Source of the DNA: JADJTT01 sp049306275
Lineage (GTDB): Bacteria > Bacteroidota > Bacteroidia > Chitinophagales > Saprospiraceae
Direction: 5' to 3'
Assembly (NCBI GenBank): GCA_049306275.1
Contig: JBAQQB010000233.1
Span: forward strand, 1 to 45,335
Length of the DNA: 45,335 nucleotides
In this document: in pieces, positions 1 through 5,769 of the stretch
Numbering within the stretch: the first letter of the stretch is position 1
Layout of the letters: every line of letters begins with the position of its first letter
Notes under the pieces: generated by a model
Seen by the model: the letters and a program-made list of their open reading frames with translations, nothing else
Told to the model about the DNA's origin: nothing
The model's database searches: none
Made by a program: the position numbers and the translations under genes

Positions 1-324
1 GAAATGTACTTTTTCCTTGTTGAAAAAGTACCAAAAAAACAAGGCTGTCGCCGCTTTGCCTAAAACCGGCCTGCATTCCGCCTGGCTGGCTAAACTCGCA
101 CGGACTATTGAAGGCCAGCACTTTATCTGTTTTGCTCAAACAGTAGCCAGCCTCCGCCAGGTCTTCAGCAGATTGCACATCGAATGGGGCTTCATTCCAG
201 CCGGTTTCTTGACGGCAAACCGGCTAAGGCCGGGGGGAATACCCTCTGTTTTTGGGATTTCTTAGAGATGGCGTTTCTTAGAAACGCCATCTCTGTGTAT
301 TTTTGCAACTCGCACAAACAACAC
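1..324. other. Non-coding start of window with hairpins
   Basis: No convincing gene is seen. Near the left edge TACTTTTTC and GAAAAAGTA form a small hairpin, followed by a run of A. This resembles intergenic repeats that are common in Bacteroidota genomes. An open frame runs through the region but has no recognisable protein features. A perfect palindrome lies at 264-294. Confidence 0.5.
264..294. repeat. Perfect 31-bp palindrome
   Basis: Arms AGAGATGGCGTTTCT (264-278) and AGAAACGCCATCTCT (280-294) are exact reverse complements around one T. It lies about 30 bp before the first gene. There is no U-tract, so it is not a classical terminator. The geometry (15-bp arms, 1-nt centre) is the same as the palindrome at 31706-31736, although the sequence differs. 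Confidence 0.75.
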
Positions 325-846
325 ATGAATATGCTTGGTATAGGATCAAGGGTAAAACACCCGGAATTTGGAGAGGGCGCCGTGGTGCGCCTCCACGCCG
401 CCGCTTATGAGGTCTGTTTTATGCAGCACGGACTGAAGATGGTCGGGAAAACCTACAACAGCTGGGAAGTCATCGAAGCTATCCCGGCAGAAGAAAGCGT
501 CACTTTCAGCGAAGCGGAAAAATCGCTGATGAAGATCTTGCGCGAATGGGCGGGCGTCAGCCTGGAGAAAGTGCCGCTTGGCGACCGCTGGAAAGGCGGC
601 AAGATGATCCTCGAGCCCGGGGAGGAAGGCCTGGCCTCCAAGGAAGTGCCCGTTGAGACTTTCTTCCACAAGATCGTCATGATGCGCGACCGCCTGCGCG
701 TGCTCGAGCAAAACATCAACGCCCACAAGAAACTCGACGACGAAGACAAGGTCAACCTCCAGCAATACATCACCCGCTGTTATGGCAGTATGACGACTTT
801 CAACGTCCTGTTTAAAAATAAAGACGATTATTTTTCGGGAACGTGA
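325..846 (+). CDS. Hypothetical protein, 173 aa
   Basis: The ATG at 325 is preferred because the protein then begins MNMLGIGSRVKHPEFGEG. This opening looks like the short beta-barrel found at the start of UvrD/PcrA-tail or Tudor-like modules (a G-x-x-V-x-H-x-x-F-G-x-G pattern). A longer frame to 184 would run through the palindrome at 264-294. The rest is acidic and basic helical sequence ending near residue 173, with no signal peptide or membrane segment, so it is probably cytoplasmic. The function is unknown. The gene is followed by a CGTTTATCG palindromic repeat. Confidence 0.7.
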   Translation: MNMLGIGSRVKHPEFGEGAVVRLHAAAYEVCFMQHGLKMVGKTYNSWEVIEAIPAEESVTFSEAEKSLMKILREWAGVSLEKVPLGDRWKGGKMILEPGEEGLASKEVPVETFFHKIVMMRDRLRVLEQNINAHKKLDDEDKVNLQQYITRCYGSMTTFNVLFKNKDDYFSGT

Positions 847-854
847 GAGTAAAT

Positions 855-910
855 CGTTTATCGTTGAGCGTTTATCGTTTAAGTAAACGCTCATCGATAA
901 ACGATAAACG
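855..910. repeat. CGTTTATCG-type imperfect palindrome
   Basis: CGTTTATCGTT units on the left are mirrored by AACGATAAACG units on the right, separated by a short centre, giving an imperfect hairpin between two genes. The same words recur at 45290-45335, so this is a dispersed intergenic repeat. Confidence 0.7.
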
Positions 911-917
911 AAATACC

Positions 918-1943
918 ATGACATCCCGAAACATCCTCCTCCTGCTGCTTCCCATCGCCGTCCTCTCCTCCTGCCTCGTCAAGCCCAAGGGCACGTACGA
1001 AGGCCAGACGCGTCCGGCGGCGCCGGATTACTCGCAGCCCTCCGCCTGGGCCGCCCTTCCCGAGATGGAGGACATGGCCGACTGGACGCCCGCGCCCGAC
1101 CTGGCCAACCGGCAGGACTCGGCAGAGGTGGACGTCTTTTTCCTGCACCCCACCATTTACATCGGCAAAAAGGGAGAAAACGGCTGGAACGGTCCGGTCG
1201 ACGACCCCGCGCTCAACGAGCGCACCGACAACAGTACCATACAATACCAGGCCAGCGCCTTCAACGGCGCGGCGCGGGTGTTTGCGCCGCGCTACCGGCA
1301 GGCCCACCTGCACAGCTACTTCGCGCACGAGGACTCCGCCTCGGCCTTCAAGGCCTTCGAGCTGGCTTACTCCGACGTGAAGCGGGCTTTCGAATACTAC
1401 ATGACCCATTACAACCAGGGCCGCCCGATCATCATCGCCTCGCACAGCCAGGGCACCACTCATGCCAAGCAGCTGCTGCGCGATTATTTCGACGGTGGTC
1501 CCTACCAGAGCAAACTCGTCGCCGCCTACCTCGCCGGCATCCCCGTGGAGGGCGATTATTTCCGCACCATCCCGCCCTGCGAGCGGCCCGAGCAGGTGGG
1601 CTGCTACTGCACCTGGCGCAGCTACAAGCGCGGCTACCTGCCGCCCTGGTACCAGCCCGGCTCCGGCGTGGTGGTCACCAACCCATTGTTGTGGAACACC
1701 TCTGCCGACTACGCCCCCAAGGACCTGAGCAAAGGCCTGGTCGTGCCCTCCTACGAAGGCTACCTCCCCCAGCGCGTCGACGCCCAGGTCAAGGACGGTA
1801 TCTTGTGGATCAAAAAGCCCAAATTCCCCGGCAGCCTCTTCTTCACCCGCCGCAACTACCACGTAGCCGATTACAACCTGTTTTATGTGGATGTGAGGGA
1901 GAATGTGGGGGTGAGGGTGGAGGCGTTTTTTTTGAGGAGGTGA
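918..1943 (+). CDS. DUF3089 alpha/beta-hydrolase-like lipoprotein
   Basis: Probably a 341-residue outer-envelope lipoprotein. The ATG at 918 gives a signal peptide (MTSRNILLLLLPIAVLSSC) whose LSSC is a lipobox with Cys19 as the lipidation site. An upstream start at 843 would put the palindromic repeat inside the gene and bury the signal peptide. The body matches DUF3089, an alpha/beta-hydrolase-like family: DVFFLHPTIY lies early, and ASHSQGT is the nucleophile-elbow-like motif (Ser flanked by His and Gln). The substrate is unknown. The gene stands alone between repeat-rich gaps. Confidence 0.85.
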   Translation: MTSRNILLLLLPIAVLSSCLVKPKGTYEGQTRPAAPDYSQPSAWAALPEMEDMADWTPAPDLANRQDSAEVDVFFLHPTIYIGKKGENGWNGPVDDPALNERTDNSTIQYQASAFNGAARVFAPRYRQAHLHSYFAHEDSASAFKAFELAYSDVKRAFEYYMTHYNQGRPIIIASHSQGTTHAKQLLRDYFDGGPYQSKLVAAYLAGIPVEGDYFRTIPPCERPEQVGCYCTWRSYKRGYLPPWYQPGSGVVVTNPLLWNTSADYAPKDLSKGLVVPSYEGYLPQRVDAQVKDGILWIKKPKFPGSLFFTRRNYHVADYNLFYVDVRENVGVRVEAFFLRR

Positions 1944-1988
1944 AAGGGGTGAAATGGTGAAAAAGTGAAAGGGTGAAATGGTAAAAGA
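1936..1988. repeat. Degenerate GTGAAAGG tandem repeat
   Basis: Five imperfect 7-9-bp units of the form GTGAAA(T/G)GG overlap the stop codon of the DUF3089 gene and the following gap. They resemble the cleaner (CCCTTCA)4 array at 27341-27368, read from the other strand. Confidence 0.55.
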
Positions 1989-2064
1989 GGGAGGGAATGA
2001 ACTTGGTTCCTGTGCTTGTGAACCAAATTTTGATTAATATTGTAAGAAATGTAAACTCCTCCAC

Positions 2065-2295
2065 ATGCAAAAGAGCTATCGCGAACGCATTGTAATAGAG
2101 TCCGGCAAGCGCAGCGGCAAACCCTGCATCAAAGGCACGCGTATGACGGTTTACGATGTGCTGAGTTATCTGGCTTCGGGCATGTCTTTTGAGGAGATAC
2201 TGGAAGACTTCCCCAAGCTCACCAGGGAAGACATTCTCGCCTGTCTGGCCTACGCTGCTGATGTGGAAAAGGAAAAACTAGTGCTGGCTGCGTAA
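2065..2295 (+). CDS. DUF433 antitoxin
   Basis: A 76-residue DUF433 protein, the usual antitoxin partner of DUF5615 PIN-like toxins. It shows the family core: GKPCIKGTRMTVYDVL, then a helix-turn-helix-like segment with SFEEILEDFPKLTREDI and a tail LACLAYAADVE. It is expected to bind its own promoter and neutralise the toxin encoded next. The stop codon overlaps the following start by one base (TAATG at 2293-2297), which supports translational coupling. Confidence 0.9.
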   Translation: MQKSYRERIVIESGKRSGKPCIKGTRMTVYDVLSYLASGMSFEEILEDFPKLTREDILACLAYAADVEKEKLVLAA

Positions 2296-2624
2296 TGTTG
2301 CTGCTGGATAACAATATCAGCCCCCGGCTTTGCAAGAAGCTAGATTCAGTCTTTCCTGGCATTGTCCATGTTGAGGACAGAGGGCTTGAGGATTCAACTG
2401 ATACTGAAGTCTGGGAGTTTGCCCGAAATCAGCAGCTCACCATTGTATCAAAGGATAGCGATTTCAACAACCTTCTGCTTTTAAAGGGCTATCCTCCAAA
2501 GGTAATCTGGATTAGATCCGGAAATGTTCCCACCGCATTTATTGAAAAATTATTGCGGGATAATGCGTCGGCTATTCATCTATTTATTAGGGATTCAAAG
2601 CCTGGGGTGTTGGAGATTTATTGA
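2295..2624 (+). CDS. DUF5615 PIN-like toxin
   Basis: A 109-residue PIN-like (Mut7-C/DUF5615) protein, predicted to be a ribonuclease toxin. The first strand ends in LLLDNNISPRL, where Asp5 is the first acidic metal ligand of PIN folds. Further family motifs are DTEVWEFARNQ and the TIVSKDSDF strand with Asp-Ser-Asp. The length is normal for the family and no frame damage is seen, so the pair with the DUF433 gene looks intact. The RNA target cannot be predicted. Confidence 0.9.
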   Translation: MLLLDNNISPRLCKKLDSVFPGIVHVEDRGLEDSTDTEVWEFARNQQLTIVSKDSDFNNLLLLKGYPPKVIWIRSGNVPTAFIEKLLRDNASAIHLFIRDSKPGVLEIY

Positions 2625-2705
2625 GCATCCTGCCAGCATTTGTAGAACCCTGCAACTTGGAAAGGAAAGATCCTCTGGAAATTTCAAGCCAGAGCGTCTC
2701 AAAAA

Positions 2706-3107
2706 ATGCAAGAGGAGATATTATATGCCAATTTATTAGAGGACAAACGGGTTTACAATCTGGCCCGGGCTTCCTGGAAACGCTTCTTCGACAAACTTGC
2801 GAAGGAGATGGGGGTGAGCTATGTTCCTTACATCAATCAAAAGCAATCGGGGAAGCCGGAGTACGACGGCAATCCCATATTCAGCGCCTATGTGCCAGCT
2901 TTAAACAGGGCAGTGCGCATTATTCAGGTTGCGCCAGGTGAAGGCGGGGAGGAGATCACTTCGTGGGTGGATACAATCGCTCTCCATGAAGGCCAGCCGG
3001 AGGTGGAGGATCTGGTGCTGGATATGGTACTTTCAAGAGCGGCAAGGGAAAGGGCTGGCGAGTTGGTAAAAAGGTGGTTGGGGGAGAGGGTGGCGGTAGG
3101 GGTTTAA
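2706..3107 (+). CDS. Hypothetical protein, 133 aa
   Basis: Not recognised. The protein is soluble, with no signal peptide or membrane helix. The N-terminal third is basic and aromatic (ASWKRFFDKLAKEMGVSYV), the middle has a strand-rich stretch, and the C-terminus is a long amphipathic helix rich in Glu and Arg. It lies in the same direction as the toxin-antitoxin pair before it and the Mrr-type gene 43 bp after it. It could therefore belong with either, but there is no direct evidence for a shared role. Confidence 0.55.
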   Translation: MQEEILYANLLEDKRVYNLARASWKRFFDKLAKEMGVSYVPYINQKQSGKPEYDGNPIFSAYVPALNRAVRIIQVAPGEGGEEITSWVDTIALHEGQPEVEDLVLDMVLSRAARERAGELVKRWLGERVAVGV

Positions 3108-3150
3108 TTTTCTATCTTACGAGCCAAATAATAACCAAACTCTTACTTCT

Positions 3151-4071
3151 ATGCCCATTCCCGACTATCAATCCATCATGCTGCCGCTGCTGAAGCGGGT
3201 ATCCGACCGCAAGGAACATTCCATTCGGGGCTTAGTCGAAGATTTGGCGGGGGAATTCCAGCTCACCGATGAAGAAAGGCGGGAGTTGCTTCCCAGCGGT
3301 CAGCAGCCCATTTTTGACAACCGTGTGGCCTGGGCGAAAACCTACCTGAAAAAAGCGGGTTTGTTAGACTCCCCGAAGCGGGCTGTTTTTGAGATCACGG
3401 AGCGTGGACTTGAAGTGTTGAAGCAAAATCCGAAACGGATCAACGTTGCCTTTCTTAAGCAGTTTCCGGAATTTGTAGAATTCCAAACGCCCAAAAGAGG
3501 CGATAACGATACAGGCGAACCTGCTGAAGAAGAAGAGACAACCGCTCAAACCCCGGAAGAAAGCCTGGAAACCGCCTATCAAAAGATCAGAAAGTCGCTT
3601 GCGCAGGACCTGCTGGGCCGTGTGGTGAATCTTTCGCCAGCCTTCTTCGAACGCCTGGTGGTGGAGTTGCTGGTCAAGATGGGCTACGGAGGTTCCATCA
3701 AAGACGCCGGCCGCGCCATTGGAAAAAGCGGCGATGAAGGCATCGACGGCACGATCAAGGAAGATAAACTCGGCCTCGATATCATCTACATCCAGGCCAA
3801 GCGCTGGAAGCCCGGCAATGTGGTGGGGCGTCCCGAAATCCAGAAATTTGTCGGCGCGCTGGCCGGGCAGGGAGCGAAAAAAGGCATTTTCATCACTACC
3901 TCCTCTTTCACCCGCGAGGCGCTTGAGTATTCCCCCAAAAACGAAACCAAGATCGTGCTGATCGACGGCGAGCAACTGGCGCAGCTGATGATCGACTATA
4001 ACCTGGGCGTTGCGCCGCAGCAGGTGTATGAAGTGAAGCGGGTGGATGGGGATTATTTTGGTGAGGAGTGA
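3151..4071 (+). CDS. mrr: Mrr-type restriction endonuclease
   Basis: Mrr family protein of 306 residues, normal for the family. Residues 5-100 form the Mrr N-terminal winged-helix domain. An acidic linker (about 115-140) leads to the Mrr catalytic domain, residues 158-285. The PD-(D/E)xK core is visible: LSPAFFERLVVELLVKMGYG, then GDEGIDG with Asp199, then the strand IIYIQAKRW with Gln215-Ala-Lys217. Mrr enzymes cleave DNA carrying foreign methylation and act in defence. No methyltransferase or second subunit is adjacent, so it probably works alone. Confidence 0.92.
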   Translation: MPIPDYQSIMLPLLKRVSDRKEHSIRGLVEDLAGEFQLTDEERRELLPSGQQPIFDNRVAWAKTYLKKAGLLDSPKRAVFEITERGLEVLKQNPKRINVAFLKQFPEFVEFQTPKRGDNDTGEPAEEEETTAQTPEESLETAYQKIRKSLAQDLLGRVVNLSPAFFERLVVELLVKMGYGGSIKDAGRAIGKSGDEGIDGTIKEDKLGLDIIYIQAKRWKPGNVVGRPEIQKFVGALAGQGAKKGIFITTSSFTREALEYSPKNETKIVLIDGEQLAQLMIDYNLGVAPQQVYEVKRVDGDYFGEE

Positions 4072-4175
4072 GGTTAGGTCTGAGCGTCCTATCCACCGAA
4101 AATACGTCCCAATCTGGAACCTTCGTTGTCCCTACCCCGTTTTCTTTCTGGCGTTTATCCCTTAAATTCCGCAAT

Positions 4176-4421
4176 ATGATGCCAGGCAATCAGAAAGTTC
4201 CTTTTCCGCTTAACCCCGCCCAGCTCGAACTGCTGCAGCTTTTCGCAGGCGGCCTGACCGAGGAGCAGCTGGCAGAACTCCGGCGCATTTTGCTGGATTT
4301 CAAATTCCGCAGGGTAACGGCCCTGGCCGATCAATTCGCAGATGAAAAAGGCTGGGATTCAAAAGATATTGCCCAGGATGCCAAAAGTCCTCCGACTCTG
4401 GCAAATGAAGATAGTCCTTGA
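4176..4421 (+). CDS. Antitoxin-like protein of a PIN module
   Basis: Small soluble protein, 81 residues from the ATG at 4176. A longer frame begins inside the previous gene and adds only non-conserved sequence. The middle, TEEQLAELRRILLDFKF followed by ADQFADEKGW, matches the short helical proteins that precede PIN toxins in Bacteroidota. A second ATG at 4405 in another frame overlaps its end by 17 bases and begins a PIN-like sequence, the usual overlap in such operons. The toxin is broken, so this antitoxin is probably an orphan. Confidence 0.7.
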   Translation: MMPGNQKVPFPLNPAQLELLQLFAGGLTEEQLAELRRILLDFKFRRVTALADQFADEKGWDSKDIAQDAKSPPTLANEDSP

Positions 4422-4555
4422 TACCAATTTGACTACCCGCTAAAGCCCCTGACGATCAAAGATTTACAGACTGCGCTATCGCCTGTGGATTGGACTTCCC
4501 TCCTGTCCAGGTGGTCTCACCCAGCGAGTTCCGGGAGGATTTTGAGGGGCGGTAA
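4405..4555 (+). pseudogene. PIN toxin remnant, internal deletion
   Basis: Both ends of a PIN toxin remain and the centre is gone. At 4405 the reading MKIVLDTNLTTR then stop matches the first strand of PIN domains, including the catalytic Asp. From 4448 a second frame reads PDDQRFTDCAIACG and then FPPVQVVSPSEF, stopping at 4555. This matches the C-terminal PIN motif PDDNKFVDCAIA and the final strand. About 100 residues that normally lie between are absent, as is the strand after CAIA. The reading frame shifts between the two pieces. Confidence 0.75.
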
Positions 4556-4579
4556 CGGACAGATGAGGGGGATGCCGTG

Positions 4580-4625
4580 GAACGGAAACATTGGTATCCA
4601 GAACCAATGGGAGTTTACTGCCCAT
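4580..4625 (-). pseudogene. PIN toxin N-terminal remnant
   Basis: On the minus strand an ATG at 4623-4625 overlaps the stop of the upstream antitoxin-like gene and reads MGSKLPLVLDTNVSV, the first strand of a PIN domain with the catalytic Asp. The similarity then ends. The open frame continues to 4476 without PIN features and runs antisense to the other PIN remnant. Only the first 15 or so residues of this toxin survive. Confidence 0.65.
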
Positions 4626-4788
4626 CTTCTTCCAGCCACTTATCCAGATCCTTATCGGAGATATTACGCGCTTTGGCTGCAGCGCCGGCTTTTTCCGCGA
4701 AGCGATGAGCAAAAAAACGGGCGAGGATATTCTTCAACTCCAACTGGAGCGCACTCAATTTTTGACTGGATTGTTCTGCCAAGGCCAT
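4615..4788 (-). CDS. Second antitoxin-like protein, 57 aa
   Basis: Starts at the ATG on 4786-4788 and stops at 4615. It begins MALAEQSSQKLSALQLELKN and contains FAEKAGAAAKARNISDKDLD followed by KWLEE. This resembles the same Bacteroidota antitoxin-like family as the gene at 4176 and ends with the typical D-x-W-L-x-E tail. It directly precedes, with overlap, a PIN N-terminal remnant on the same strand. With its toxin gone it is a relic or an orphan antitoxin. Confidence 0.6.
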   Translation of the reverse strand: MALAEQSSQKLSALQLELKNILARFFAHRFAEKAGAAAKARNISDKDLDKWLEEDGQ

Positions 4789-4865
4789 AATCTTCTGTAT
4801 CTTTTATCATTAAACAGGAATTTCCGGTTTAATGTTCCTTTGAGAATTCATGGAGTCTTTCCAGC

Positions 4866-5006
4866 CAATTGTCTGAACTCTGATTCATCTGATGAATTTG
4901 ATTTTCTTGATTTTTGATGAGGAAAAGCTAAAACGCCCGGACAAATTTAAACAACAAGAAATCAAGGCCCTCACAAGAATCAGACGAATCACAGTTCAGA
5001 CAATTG
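4866..5006. repeat. Long imperfect palindrome R1
   Basis: The two 28-bp ends, 4866-4893 (CAATTGTCTGAACTCTGATT...) and 4979-5006 (...CACAGTTCAGACAATTG), are near-perfect reverse complements. The interior contains GATGAGGAAAAGCTAAAACG and AAATCAAGGCCCTCACAAGA. The whole could fold into a hairpin of about 140 nt. Copies R2 and R3 lie on the other side of the GxxExxY gene. Confidence 0.8.
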
Positions 5007-5050
5007 TCTGAACTCCGATTCGTCTGATTCTTTTGATTGATTTGATTTCA
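5001..5050. repeat. Half copy of the palindromic repeat
   Basis: Starting from the shared CAATTG at the end of R1, this copy repeats only the left half (GTCTGAACTCCGATTCGTCT then TTGATTGATTTGATTTCA). It stops about 55 bp before the GxxExxY start codon. Confidence 0.7.
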
Positions 5051-5105
5051 CGGGCCGTGTGGAAAACCCGAGAGATCGCATCCATCTCAAAAATACAGTT
5101 CTGGT

Positions 5106-5495
5106 ATGATCAAAGAGGAACACAAACATTCTGCGTTGACGGGAAAGATCATCGGATGCGCCATGGCGGTGCACAGGGCCTTGGGGAACGGTTTCCAGGA
5201 AGTTATCTACCAAAGGGCTTTGGCGATAGAAATGGCAGAGCAGGGATTGAGCTTTAACCGGGAGTTTGAAATGCCCATCTTTTTTAAAGGCCACGAAATC
5301 GGCACCCGAAGGGTGGATTTCCTCATAGAAGGAGTCGTATCAGTAGAGTTGAAAGCCCTTACTCAATTGGAAGACGTTCACCTGGCCCAGGCCATCAACT
5401 ACCTGGAAGCCTTTGACCTGGAAGTGGGTCTGCTTATCAACTTTGGAGCCCGGAGCCTGGAGTTTAAGCGGCTTAAAAACAAAAAAATTGTCTGA
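5106..5495 (+). CDS. GxxExxY protein (PD-(D/E)xK fold)
   Basis: A 129-residue member of the GxxExxY/PDDEXK_3 family. The naming motif appears as GNGFQEVIY near residue 30, followed by the nuclease-fold core RRVDFLIEG-VVSVELKAL (Asp, then Glu-x-Lys) and the helix HLAQAINYLEAFDLEVGLLI. The biochemical role of the family is not established; the fold suggests DNA cleavage or a degenerate nuclease. Its stop codon TGA is supplied by the first bases of repeat R2 (ATTGTCTGAACT), so gene and repeat are physically fused. Confidence 0.92.
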   Translation: MIKEEHKHSALTGKIIGCAMAVHRALGNGFQEVIYQRALAIEMAEQGLSFNREFEMPIFFKGHEIGTRRVDFLIEGVVSVELKALTQLEDVHLAQAINYLEAFDLEVGLLINFGARSLEFKRLKNKKIV

Positions 5496-5604
5496 ACTGT
5501 GATTCGTCTGATTGATTTGATTTCTTTGATTTTTGATGAGGGAAGCTAATACGCCTGGGAAAACAGGTACAACAAGAAATCAAGGCCCTCACAAGAATCA
5601 GACG
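5486..5604. repeat. Imperfect palindrome R2
   Basis: Begins ATTGTCTGAACTGTGATTCG inside the end of the GxxExxY gene and ends near ATCAGACGAAGGG. The interior matches R1 (TTGATGAGGGAAGCTAATACG and AAATCAAGGCCCTCACAAGA), with divergence in the central loop. Confidence 0.75.
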
Positions 5605-5609
5605 AAGGG

Positions 5610-5745
5610 ATTGTCTGAACTATGATTCGTCTGATGAATCTGATTCCCTTGATTTTGAATGAGGAAAAGCTAAAACGCCCGGACAAATTTAAACAACCAA
5701 AAATCAAGGCCCTCACAAGAATCACACGAATCACAGTTCAGATAA
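5610..5745. repeat. Imperfect palindrome R3
   Basis: Begins ATTGTCTGAACTATGATTCG directly after R2 and ends CGAATCACAGTTCAGATA. It shares GAGGAAAAGCTAAAACGCCC with R1 and keeps complementary ends. It finishes about 25 bp before the stop codon of the nSTAND gene. Confidence 0.75.
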
Positions 5746-5769
5746 CTTGTAAGGTAAGAAACATAAAAT

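Noticed and set aside
17..265. Open frame of 82 codons at the left edge
   Set aside because: It lies in a repeat-like intergenic stretch with a hairpin and has no protein features.
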